From Imbricaverruca yamaguchii (taxonomy: Eukaryota > Arthropoda > Thecostraca > Neoverrucidae), in the NCBI GenBank assembly GCA_034440575.1, contig JAOTOL010001553.1, positions 1,098,501-1,162,500 on the forward strand: a DNA stretch of 64,000 bases, written 5' to 3'. Below, in pieces: positions 1-9,100 of this stretch (the stretch's first letter is position 1; each line of letters opens with the position of its first letter). Below the pieces are notes generated by a model. The model did not search any database. It was not told where the DNA came from and worked only from the letters and a program-made list of their open reading frames with translations. The position numbers and the translations under genes were made by a program.

Positions 1-614
1 CTGAGGCGTGGGCGACTTACTCGTCACGAGCGGGGCAGCCGACGCTGAGGCGTGGGCGACTTACTCGTCACGAGCGGGGCAGCCGACGCTGAGGCATGGG
101 CGACTTACTCGTCACGAGCGGGGCAGCCGACGCTGAGGCGTGGGCGACTTACTCGTCACGAGCGGGGCAGCCGACGCTGAGGCGTGGGCGACTTACTCGT
201 CACGAGCGGGGCAGCCGACGCTGAGGCGTGGGCGACTTATCGTCGGCGGGGCGCCCTCCGGGCAGCCGACGCTGAGGCGTGGGCGACTTACTCGTCACGA
301 GCGGGGCAGCCGACGCTGAGGCGTGGGCGGCTTACTCGTCACGAGCGGGGCAGCCGACGCTGAGGCGTGGGCGAATGGGCGCTTACTCGTCACGAGCGGG
401 GCAACGCTGCATGAGGCGTGGGCGGCTTACTCGTCACGGGCGGGGCAGCTGACGCTGAGGCATGGGCGACTTACTCGTCACGAGCGGGGCAGCTGACGCT
501 GAGGCGTGGGCGGCTTACTCGTCACGAGCGGGGCAGCCGACGCTGAGGCGTGGGCGACTTACTCGTCACGAGCGGGGCAGCCGACGCTGAGGCGTGGGCG
601 ACTTACTCGTCACA
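1..614. repeat. 44-bp GC-rich minisatellite (about 14 copies, runs off the left edge)
   Basis: The window opens inside a tandem array with a 44-bp period and core GGCGACTTACTCGTCACGAG. Units are nearly identical. Variants include A/G in GGCGA/GGCGG, a T in AGCTGACG, a longer divergent unit near 240-260 and an insertion near 375-381. The array ends cleanly in unique sequence after 614. Its left end lies outside the window, so the copy number is a minimum. No coding role is suggested. Confidence 0.95.
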
Positions 615-1503
615 TTCGGCGGGACGACTGCTGATGGATCCAGTAGACGTGGACACACGAACGATTTCCTCCCCCGGTCCTCTCCTCACCAAACAAAACT
701 GTTGTACATTGGTCACATAGTTAAGCTGTTCTTGTGTCACCTAATCGAACACTTCTAGAACAACTATATGGCCTGCACGACGTTTCCGTATGGAACCGAG
801 TTTGTGGCCTCCCGTGAAAGCCTTCTGGATCCACGCCTGATGATGGACGGCGAGTAATGAATATGAACTAACTTACAAGTCGTTGGTTGCGAAGGATTCT
901 GATTTATCTCAGTAACTTTTTAAAGTTTTTTTTTAAGTTTTGCCCATGCGAGTAAAAGCTGTCAAGAGAATCGCTGGATTCTTGTCCAAATATTTCATTT
1001 ATATTCAACTGACAACTTCGTCGCATGAATTCGTCCCGAAAGCTAGCATTGTTTTGTCTGCACGGATGTGGAAATGTGGCTGGCTACAGCGCTATTGACT
1101 ACTTATCGACTCGTCGCTTCCTTCATGTATGGATTCTGCTGCTCTTGTGTTCGTCTATGTACTTGTGCTTCCACGCTCCCTACGTGTTCAGCTTAGTAAA
1201 GAACGTGAATAGTGCAACCGATGGAACTGGGAACGAGTGAAACGTGAGGAAAAATGACGCTAGGAAGAGGGAAATATGCTGATAAATAATGCTGAGTGGA
1301 GGGAAAATGCTGAGAAATGACTGCCTTTATTGAGGCAATCCCCAATGGACTTGTGGGTATTACAACCTCGCGTCAATTAGACAAAGCAGCAGAGAAGTAA
1401 ATGTCAAAATCACAAAACAGCTAGGCCGGTGGTCATGCATGTCATGATACAAATATAATAAGTAAATACAAATAATAAAATACAGCGGGGTGAGCAGCAA
1501 ATC
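615..1503. other. Unique AT-leaning sequence, no gene seen
   Basis: Non-repetitive sequence between two minisatellites. A 71-codon open frame at 1025-1240 has a hydrophobic stretch but no recognisable family, no clear splice context and ordinary random-looking codon use, so I do not call it. Confidence 0.5.
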
Positions 1504-2573
1504 AGTCCGGCACGGGCGGCACGTTGGACAGTCCGACACGGGCGGCACGTTAGACAGTCCGGCGCGGGCGGCACGTTGGACAGTCCGGCACGGGCGGCAC
1601 GTTAGACAGTCCGACACGGGCGGCACGTTGGACAGTCCGACACGGGCGGCACGTTGGACAGTCCGGCGCGGGCGGCACGTTGGACAGTCCGGCACGGGCG
1701 GCACGTTGGACAGTCCGACACGGGCGGTACGTTAGACAGTCCGACACGGGCGGCACGTTGGACAGTCCGACACGGGCGGTACGTTAGACAGTCCGACACG
1801 GGCGGCACGTTGGACAGTCCGGCACGGGCGGCACGTTGGACAGTCCGACACGGGCGGCACGTTGGACAGTCCGACACGGGCGGTACGTTAGACAGTCCGA
1901 CACGGGCGGCACGTTGGACAGTCCGGCACGGGCGGCACGTTGGACAGTCCGACACGGGCGGCACGTTGGACAGTCCGGCACGGGCGGCACGTTGGACAGT
2001 CCGGCGCGGGCGGCACGTTGGACAGTCCGGCACGGGCGGCACGTTGGACAGTCCGGCGCGGGCGGACGTTGGACAGTGGAGGTCCGGCACGGGCGGCACG
2101 TTAGACAGTCCGGCACGGGCGGCACGTTGGACAGTCCGGCACGGGCGGCACGTTAGACAGTCCGGCGCGGGCGGCACGTTGGACAGTCCGGCACGGGCGG
2201 CACGTTGGACAGTCCGGCACGGGCGGCACGTTGGACAGTCCGGCACGGGCGGCACGTTGGACAGTCCGACACGGGCGGCACGTTGGACAGTCCGGCACGG
2301 GCGGCACGTTGGACAGTGGCACGTTGGACAGTCCGGCACGGGCGGCACGTTGGACAGCGCGGGCGGAACAGGGCGGGCGGCACGTTGGAAGAGGGAGTCC
2401 GGCACGGGGTTGGACAGTCCGGCACGGGCGGCACGTTAGACAGTCCGGCGCGGGCGGCACGTTGGACAGTCCGGCACGGGCGGCACGTTGGACAGTCCGG
2501 CACGGGCGGCACGTTGGACAGTCCGGCACGGGCGGCACGTTGGACAGTCCGGCACGGGCGGCACGTTGGACAG
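1504..2573. repeat. 26-bp minisatellite, about 41 copies
   Basis: Period 26 bp, core GTCCGGCACGGGCGGCACGT. Recurrent variants are GTCCG[G/A]C, C[A/G]CGGG, GCGG[C/T]ACG and GTT[G/A]GAC. A disordered patch with truncated and inserted units lies at about 2050-2085 and 2310-2405. Because 26 is not a multiple of three, three units make a 26-residue cycle that reads through all frames. This explains overlapping long open frames on both strands rather than a protein gene. The GTTAGAC variants supply the few stops. Confidence 0.95.
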
Positions 2574-3132
2574 GTGCCGCCGTAGGCGGCGGCCGAAGAT
2601 CGGTCAACACGAAGCTCCTATCGATTGGCAAGGCTCAATTCATACTTCGCTCAGTGCACTGAATGGAACACACGGTGCGTGCGCGTGCGCGATGAAGGGA
2701 CCTGTGCGGTACAGAAGGTGCCTGGTGTTCCGCTTTGTCACGGAGTAGCCGGTTGTTGCACGTTGATCACCTCTGTTGCAATGGTAGCCATCGACAGGGA
2801 AAAGTCGGACCTGCGCCGCTGTGCCGCTGCGTCACCCACCAACACTTCGTGGTGTGGTCTGCTGTTCTCCGAAGTCGTGCGCAGCTCCCCTCTGCTGATG
2901 GCCATCGGTATAACCATTTTAACTGTACAATGCGTCCAGGTGTCTTCATGGCATGCAGAAGTTTGACATGCGATATGCAGAGGTTGCATACGAACGTCAG
3001 TGTCGCCTGCCCTGCTGGTCGCCGGTGTAACCGTTCAGGCTGTATCGTGGTGTCCTACTGCATGTACGTGTCCCCACGGCGCGCAGGCATTGGACACTGA
3101 CATACGGCGAACGACGATAATCACAGCTCCAT
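2574..3132. other. Unique sequence, no gene seen
   Basis: Short open frames exist on both strands, but none has a recognisable domain or codon bias. No splice-bounded exon could be supported here. Confidence 0.45.
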
Positions 3133-3305
3133 TGCAGTGGGCGAATAGTCTAAGGGTAGGTTGCCCGTTTCACAATCGAAAGATTGTGGGTTCGAGTCTC
3201 ACCTGTCGCTACTCTTCGCCCGCGACCAATCGGCGTGAAAAATTGGCGACGCTACATGACTCAACGGTTGACGTGCCGTACAACCAATAACCACCAACCA
3301 CAGAT
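3133..3305 (+). mobile_element. tRNA-derived SINE, family 1, copy a
   Basis: The head carries an internal RNA polymerase III promoter. An A-box-like TAGTCTAAGGG lies at 3146-3156 and a B-box GGTTCGAGTCTC at 3189-3200, separated as in a tRNA. A body follows containing CCAATCGGCGTG and GGCGACGCTACATGACTCAA, then a tail of CCAATAACCACCAACCA type. The same head-body-tail order recurs at other sites in the window. That shows a dispersed element rather than a functional tRNA gene, and the acceptor stem does not pair properly. Confidence 0.8.
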
Positions 3306-3332
3306 TCATTGCACACAGCCACCGTATATTTT

Positions 3333-3562
3333 CGGGGGTGCGTAGTCTAGGGGTAAGGTGTCCGTCTCTCAACCTGAAGGTTGTAGGTTCGAGTCTCACC
3401 GTTCGCCGTGCTGTCTCGTCGCTCTCCTGCCTCATCCCACTTCGCCCGCAACCAATTTGGTCGAGAGGTGTGGGTGACAGGTGTGGGGGTTTGGTTGGGT
3501 TGGGTTGGGTGACGATATGTGACCCAACAGTTGACCCATCGCAAAGCCTATAACCGACAGCG
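3333..3562 (+). mobile_element. tRNA-derived SINE, family 1, copy b
   Basis: A-box TAGTCTAGGGG lies at 3343-3353 and B-box GGTTCGAGTCTC at 3386-3397. The copy is only about 30 bp from copy a and in the same orientation. Its body is longer and contains a TTGGG-rich stretch near 3490-3510. The tail again contains GTGACCCAACAGTTGACCCA and ends in an ATAACCGACA-like sequence. Confidence 0.75.
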
Positions 3563-4383
3563 CTGTGATGTATCGGTCAATCATCAGTAGCCTAGAGTCG
3601 GCTGTAGTACCACCACACCGTGCAGGCTATCGGATCGTCCACCAGCCAGGCGCCAAGGTCACGTCGGTGACCTGCGACCTCTGCACCGGCCGGCACTGGT
3701 CGTGGGTCGAGTGGACGGCACCCCCACCCCTACCATCACCCCACTGCCTGCGGCCGCCGTCGTCGTCGTGTCAGGTGACCGGACCATCGATCCGCCAAAG
3801 CTGCCGCCGCCGGCCCCACCTTCCCCACCTTCGCGCGAGGTGCCCGGTCGCGCTGGCCAGATGCGAAGGATGTCGCGCCGCCAGACCTTGACATCAAGGC
3901 CATCACGCGCCTTGATGTCGCGTGACGTCAAGATCGACGTGGCTGCTGGCCGCCGACCTTGACCCGCACTGCCGGCGGAAAGCCCATTTCTGAGCGGTGT
4001 TTGCGTCCACTGTTGACAGCACGCGAAGACAGTCGTTCGCCGACGCGACGTCACGACATCATGCGATGAAGGCTGCAATGGAATGGCCCACGCTCCCCGC
4101 CCACAGAGTCGGGCATGACTGAGGGGTGGGGCGGGGTGGAAAGTGCTCTACCAGTTCGGCATGGCAGTGTTCTGGGTACAGTGGTCCGTTCCACTCCATG
4201 GACCACTATTGCTCAACACTCCGCCAGCTTGCGAGCTCGCGATTCGCAATGAAGGCAGCGTATCTGTCGGCAAGATGTATCAGATTTGAATTAGCCGGGT
4301 ATGCACTGGTAGGTCTTAGCTCTGCACTGGTGAAAGAACACTTATTCTTCCTATTCACCACCTTCTATGCCACCTTTGCACCC
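3563..4383. other. Mixed unique sequence; possible proline-rich exon near 3768-3920
   Basis: No gene can be firmly called. A GC-rich segment at about 3702-3960 has an open plus-strand frame with a proline-rich part (PPKLPPPAPPSPPS) followed by a basic part (QMRRMSRRQTL). A CAG at 3771-3773 could be an acceptor. It lies upstream of the stathmin-like exons, and proline-rich linkers occur near the start of stathmin domains. The match is not specific, so this stays a suggestion only. Confidence 0.25.
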
Positions 4384-4536
4384 GGGGACGAATAGGCTAG
4401 GGGTAGGTTGCTCGCATCACAATCATTGTGGGTTTGAGTCTCACTTGTCGCAGCTCTTCGCCCGCGACCAATCGGCGTTAGAGATTGACGGCGCTACATG
4501 ACTCAACGGTCGATTTGTCGTAAAACCAACAACCAG
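4384..4536 (+). mobile_element. tRNA-derived SINE, family 1, copy c
   Basis: A-box-like TAGGCTAGGGG lies at 4393-4403 and a mutated B-box GGTTTGAGTCTC at 4431-4442. The body CGCGACCAATCGGCGTT and GGCGCTACATGACTCAACGG matches copy a, and the tail is AAACCAACAACCAGCC. A short deletion in the anticodon-stem region distinguishes it. Confidence 0.75.
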
Positions 4537-5367
4537 CCAAGCGGCATCCACCTTCCTGCCATCCCGCCACCTTCCCGTCTATGTGAGCGGCTTTCCCGAC
4601 TTCCGTCGCGTGTATCGCCCGACCTTGCTCTGATTGATGGCTCGACAGCACACTCCGGCTACTGCCCAGAAACGATGACCGGAAACTCCCTCCAGAAGTT
4701 TCGCATTTAAGCGATTAAGACGACATCCGATGTGTCACTGTCATGGTACCGAATTATTTAACAAAGGTAAATGCTTCCATTCGCATTCGTCGAAATCTCT
4801 AGTGCAATCAAACGCATTTCAAGGGAGTGCTTTGGTGCTGAATCTCCAATGTCAGAGTGATCTCGGAGGGGAGTTGCGTAATCTCCAAGGCGAACGTCTC
4901 AAATAATTTGTTTCAGATTGGCAGATTGTTTCAGATTGACATACCGCGACAACGTTGTTGGTGGGTTGAACGAATTTCCCGTCCGAGTTATGAAATATGA
5001 CGTGACCAAGATCACCATTCATCAGGGATTGAAGCTCGCCAAAATGAGTCGTGCTGCTTGGACTGTTCCCTACTGTTTAGTTTCATCTGGTGTGTTCCCA
5101 TTCAGACAGTGAGTGGCTATAGATACTATTGGGAGGAGTGGAGCCCGAACCTCCTCTTTAATCTGTTTAAGGCTTCAGTCATGATATGTGGGTGCTGCAT
5201 AACCACCAGCAGTTGATGCGCCCTTAAGACCAAATAATCGATCAATTAATCAGTCATGATATGAAGAAACTATCAAGAATATTTGTAAGCTGTACCGGTC
5301 CAAACCACTTGTATAACTGATACTGAGTCGCCCAGGTAGCACAGTAGTCAAATTTTCTTCCTAACAG
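4537..5367. other. Intronic sequence upstream of stathmin-like exon
   Basis: AT-leaning unique sequence with no supported gene. It ends in a pyrimidine-rich acceptor (TTTTCTTCCTAACAG, 5353-5367), so at least its 3' part should be intron if the exon call that follows is right. Confidence 0.5.
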
Positions 5368-5495
5368 GCAGCAGAAGAAGAGAGGGTGAGCAAAATAGCT
5401 CTGAAGCAGCAGCATATCGAGGAGGCGAAACAGAAGCGCATCGCTGAGAAGGAGGAGCAGCTTGATAAGAAGATTGACTCTGCGCTGGACAACAG
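5368..5495 (+). CDS. STMN: Stathmin-family protein, penultimate coding exon (internal)
   Basis: Internal exon of 128 nt. It is bounded by acceptor TTTTCTTCCTAACAG and donor AACAG/GTAGGT (GT at 5496). Read from its first base it encodes 42 residues plus two bases of an arginine codon. The product is a charged, uninterrupted helix. Its end, EEQLDKKIDSALDNR, aligns without gaps to the conserved stathmin stretch EEKLTHKMEANKENR. Stathmins are cytosolic proteins whose long helix binds two alpha/beta-tubulin heterodimers, sequestering tubulin and promoting microtubule catastrophe; here that role is inferred from homology. The exon ends in phase 2 and joins in frame to the exon at 8633. Exons for the N-terminal cap and earlier helix are not found and may lie to the left of the window. 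A generic coiled-coil protein is the main alternative. Confidence 0.72.
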
Positions 5496-5966
5496 GTAGG
5501 TTGGCTGGATCAGCAGCAGTTGCAGGTTTTCCGTAACACTCAAACTCAGCTGGTGCCAGTACCCTACCATGCTGTGCCTTTGACCAGCATTTGGAAGCTC
5601 AGTTGGTGCAGTCTGCCACTGAAGTATCTTCCAGTATACGTTTACTATGGCTGGTCACTGGAAACGTAGGCTGTGCCGTTTCACAGGAATCATTGGCATG
5701 AAATACTGCGCCCCACGCTACAGTCAGCTGCTAACTGACAGTCTACCAGGTTGACCACGGCCAGTGTCCAGGGACAGGAACTCGCGTTTGCGCCCGTCAC
5801 TTAGCCATCTGCCCAGTGGTTATGAAGTGAGAAAGACTTGTCTATGTTGTTAATCGACTGACCCCGCCCTTGCATGTGTAAGTCGGGCAAATAATATTGA
5901 CAGCAGACTGAGCAGGCTACCACCGGACTCCTGTTGACAAGCAACAATTTATCGCTGTGGATTTTG

Positions 5967-6130
5967 GACTTACGTAACCATAGGTGCACCGGAGGGGGCC
6001 CAGGGGGCCCGGGCCCCCATGAGATCAAAGTGCCCTTTTGGCCAAAAGTGCCCCTTTGGAGCCGGCCAAGTGCCCTCTTTTCGGTCCGCCCCCCCCCCAT
6101 GGAAAAATCCTGGGTGCGCGCCTGTACGTA
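5967..6130. mobile_element. Dispersed repeat fragment with GGGGGCCC/CCCGGG core
   Basis: A compact GC-rich block inside AT-leaning intron DNA. It has a GGGGGCCCAGGGGGCCC run, two GTGCCC[C/T]TTTTGG-like repeats, a C-run and an end reading CCATGGAAAAATCCTGGGTG. The minus-strand translation contains RTQDFSMGG. That peptide is familiar as a spurious protein-database tag from transposon ends in many invertebrates. That is recollection, not a search result. The element class cannot be settled from one copy. Confidence 0.45.
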
Positions 6131-7680
6131 ACACGGGATGAGCTGGAATGGCTGGAAGTAGCTTGACTGCAAACGGGAGTGAGGAGGAGAGGTTTATGAC
6201 GTCAATGAAGTGTCTAAATGAAGTCTCTTGTCCTAAAATAATGATCCAATTTCCGAATGCTACACCTGGTTGGTTCATGCAGATTGATTTACAAATCGAT
6301 TAACTACTTGACAAAATTACACATGATTCATTGACTAGCCGAATTTGTTGGCCGTACGTCCTATGTAGTATGGTATATATAATTATATTTTGTATATATT
6401 GTGTACTGTATGGCAAGCAATATGTTCATATATTTGCATAGCACAAATATTCCTTCAAACGGGTACTGTACCAGCTAAGTTATTTTACAATGAGACGCTA
6501 TTCATTGTTTTCCTAACGAAATGCAACCTGCCTGTCTTGTCATTTTTGTGTGAAACTACTTCTAGGTACTTGAAGATGGAGCACCATTTGATGTTACATG
6601 TTGTATGTTAAGATGCACGGACAGCATAAATAACGCCCCATGGGGCCAGTGGAACTTACTTTCCAGGAACAAAGTCATTCTAGAATGTTTTGCCCACATG
6701 TAGTCAACAGCATGAAGTTCAATGCGACCGGTATTCCGGGAATTTACACTCGCGCTCGCACCTATACTCGTCTCTTCACGCGTTCGCATTTAGTACCCGA
6801 TTGGAAGAGTGAGTTTGCAACTGGCTCGATAAGGTCGAGAACGAGCTACCGGGGTGGCCGTACCGGTGAATTGACGATACGTTAAACGTTCGGTCAAAAT
6901 CATACCGTAAAAGTGGAATTCTTGCATCAGGTGGTGCGGTCGGGGCTCACGCAACAAGTTCTGCTTAGCAATAGGATCGTGATCCGTAAAGCCACTCCAG
7001 CAAAAATTCGATCACAATTTCTAAGAAGTCTGAAAGGTTTAAATTATGTCATTCTTTTATCGCAAGAGAATGACTGATTGCATTGGCATCATCAACCCCA
7101 TTCTTTCGCTACATTCTTTGCATCTTAGCTCCCTCCAGCCTCTCTAGCTCGTTTTGTAGCGCCAAGGTCCGAAATTCATAGCGATCAATTGTTGCAACGT
7201 CAACAAAGTCCAGTGGTAGCCTGCTCGTAGAACTGCCAAGTTGTTTGTCCGACTGAGGCATGCAAGGCGGGAACAACGTAGACCCACGCTTCTCAGCTCA
7301 TGGCTGCACGGCAAGTGGCCACATGCGAACACAGCCGAACTTCTATGGTTGAGACACTGGGCCGTAGTCAGCCTGGTAGGCTCTCACGTAATGCTCTAGT
7401 GTTAGGCGGTGCAGCCTACCAATAATTGCTGTGAGGCGGCACAGCCTAAATCGCTACTGGCCAGTCATGGTAAAGGTATACTGGAAGATTCTTCAGTGTC
7501 TGACTGCACATCTTCTTCCTGGTTTTGGCATGACATAGTTCTGATACTGCTGGATAACTGTATTCTGTATTCTTCTGTGAGTGTTTGAGCACGCTTAATC
7601 CATCTGAAGTGCTCCTGTAACCAACATTGTACCCAAGAATGGGCGCATCCACTTGGTTTTAACCCATCACAATTTTGTTT
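6131..7680. other. Intronic unique sequence
   Basis: AT-leaning DNA inside the proposed intron. No domain, RNA gene or clear repeat was recognised. Open frames are short and lack splice support. Confidence 0.5.
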
Positions 7681-7860
7681 GTGGGAGTTGCGGCAGCACA
7701 TTCGCTAGAGCGTTGGATTCTGATCATAAAATCGTGGGTTCAAATCCCACAATATGCGAGATTTCTGAGTCTACCCGCGGCCAATCGACGTCACAGGTTG
7801 ACAACGCCGTGACCCAGCAGTTTAATGTGTCGTAGAAGAACCACTCAGCCCCATAAAAAT
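7681..7860 (+). mobile_element. tRNA-derived SINE, family 1, diverged copy d
   Basis: B-box GGTTCAAATCCC lies at 7737-7748, preceded by a degenerate A-box around 7704-7713. The body CGCGGCCAATCGACGTCA and the sequence GACCCAGCAGTT correspond to the bodies of the other family-1 copies. It lies within the stathmin-like intron, sense to the gene. Confidence 0.6.
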
Positions 7861-8343
7861 GCACGTAAAAGCACCCATAATTCATGTTGTAAATGTCCAC
7901 GTATGAAACCGGTATTCCCCCAAAACATTTTTGACTACGCGCTTCAATTAACCGTGATCGAAAGTCAGCGTGTGAGTTTGAATCTCGACGCGTGCTGGCG
8001 TGTAGCAGCCTTGCCGCATGGAAATCAGCTGGCAACCGGCCCGATGCGATCGGCAGCGAGGAAATAGGGTGGCCTTGCCCCGGCGGTCCGCTACGCTCTC
8101 AAGTGCAATTCGTCCCCTGAATTGAAATTCCCCAATCTGGTGGTGGCCCCAGCTCGTGCACAACAAGTAAGCAATGCGAAGCACCGATGGTTTGGTATAG
8201 GTAAGCACTGGCCGACGCCAGAGGTCGAGGTGTGCCGCCGCCCTGTCGGGGCAGCTGTCGGGGCAGCCGGCGGGGGCTAGACCGGCCTGGTCTTGACAAG
8301 ATATGCGTACTGTCGTTGTTATGGCGTGGTAATATACTCACAA

Positions 8344-8520
8344 GGCCGGGGATGGCCGAGTGATTAAGGTGTTGGGCTCCGGGTACCAAAGGCCCTGGGT
8401 TCGATACTAGCGACGCTCGGGGTATTTCCCAATCCCGCGGCTCACCGGCGAAACAGTGTGGCGGCGCCATCAGCCGTGAATGTGCATAAAGTGCGTCGTG
8501 AACCATCCAATAGACAACAG
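8344..8520 (+). mobile_element. tRNA(Ser/Leu)-like SINE, family 2, copy a
   Basis: The head GGGGATGGCCGAGTGATTAA with B-box GGTTCGATACT (8398-8408) resembles a class II (Ser/Leu) tRNA. The tRNA-unrelated body contains GTGCATAAAGTGCGTCGTGA. The same body recurs at 22334, 37005 and 40170. A weak duplication, TACTCA, flanks it (8335-8340 and 8526-8531). It sits just upstream of the last stathmin-like exon. Confidence 0.82.
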
Positions 8521-8632
8521 CAATGTACTCAGAACCCCTGTTGCTCAAGAATATTAACCACTGCAACAATATATCCAGAGAGCCGGAACCCAGTCCGCTG
8601 CTGACGATTCACGATCGTCCTCGCGCCGGCAG

Positions 8633-8795
8633 GCAAAAACATCTCAACGAGCTGCGCGACAAGCTCAAGGGGAAGCACGAGCGCGTTAAGCAGGTGCAGC
8701 TGAAGAAGTCGCTGCGCAACTTCGGCCAGCCCGTCACCCACCACACGGTGGGTCGGCCCGTTGTCACCGACGGCGACGACCAGTTCTTCAACTAG
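8633..8795 (+). CDS. STMN: Stathmin-family protein, last coding exon
   Basis: Terminal coding exon from the AG at 8631-8632 to TAG at 8793-8795. The first base completes AG|G (Arg) from the previous exon, then 53 codons follow. QKHLNELRDKLKGKHERVKQ continues the stathmin alignment, matching the family pattern (NR, a six-residue helix, L-R/K, then a basic/acidic turn and V). It is followed by LKKSLRNFG and a 20-odd-residue tail ending GDDQFFN. That acidic/aromatic tail is longer than I would expect after the tubulin-binding helix and has no family match I know. Third positions are strongly G/C, unlike the first exon. A downstream alternative exon cannot be excluded. No convincing polyadenylation signal is visible within 300 bp. 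Confidence 0.75.
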
Positions 8796-8897
8796 CGCGA
8801 CAGGCCGCAGTCAGCAGCGTCGCGGCCGCCGACGGGGCGTCATCATCGTCCGACATCAGCTCGCCTGGCGGTGCCGCGCGGCTGGCGCCGTCAGATG

Positions 8898-9100
8898 ATT
8901 GGCTGCTGGCGTCGAGCTGGGTCACGTGGTCGGCCGCCTGCGCGGCGGTTGGCTGCCCAGCCCTCTGTATGACGTCGCATATTGTGTCACTTGCGCAGTG
9001 GTTGGCTACCCCGCGTCATCCGTGACGTCACGTGTTCATTCTGTGCGCAATTGGCTGCCGACAACACGTGTGATGTCACTGACTCGTGTGGCCGCAGCTG
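8898..9100. promoter_or_regulatory. Four-copy, about 51-bp array with CCAAT-box and CRE-like motifs
   Basis: TTGGCT[G/A]C (inverse CCAAT) starts at 8899, 8949, 9002 and 9051. About 21 bp after each of the last three lies a CRE-like octamer: TGACGTCG (8970), TGACGTCA (9023) and TGATGTCA (9071). The first copy has GTCACGTG at 8921 instead. Flanking bases are poorly conserved while the two motifs persist, which is the pattern selection would leave. It lies 100-300 bp downstream of the stathmin-like stop. NF-Y and CREB/ATF binding is inferred from known consensus sites, not shown. Confidence 0.45.

Larger units (their letters stand above)
5496..8632 (+). other. Intron of the stathmin-like gene (3,137 bp)
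   Basis: Bounded by GTAGGT at 5496 and CGCGCCGGCAG ending at 8632. It holds a degenerate dispersed repeat (5967-6130), a family-1 SINE (about 7681-7860), a possible further tRNA-like remnant (about 7930-8110) and a family-2 SINE (8344-8520) ending 112 bp before the acceptor. No other exon is supported in it. Confidence 0.65.

Noticed and set aside
3133..3210. Functional tRNA gene
   Set aside because: The A and B boxes are present, but the acceptor stem does not pair and the same sequence with a conserved non-tRNA body recurs elsewhere, so it is a SINE.
3490..3511. Telomere-like TTGGG repeats
   Set aside because: Only three imperfect units inside a SINE body. Arthropod telomeres are usually TTAGG and long.
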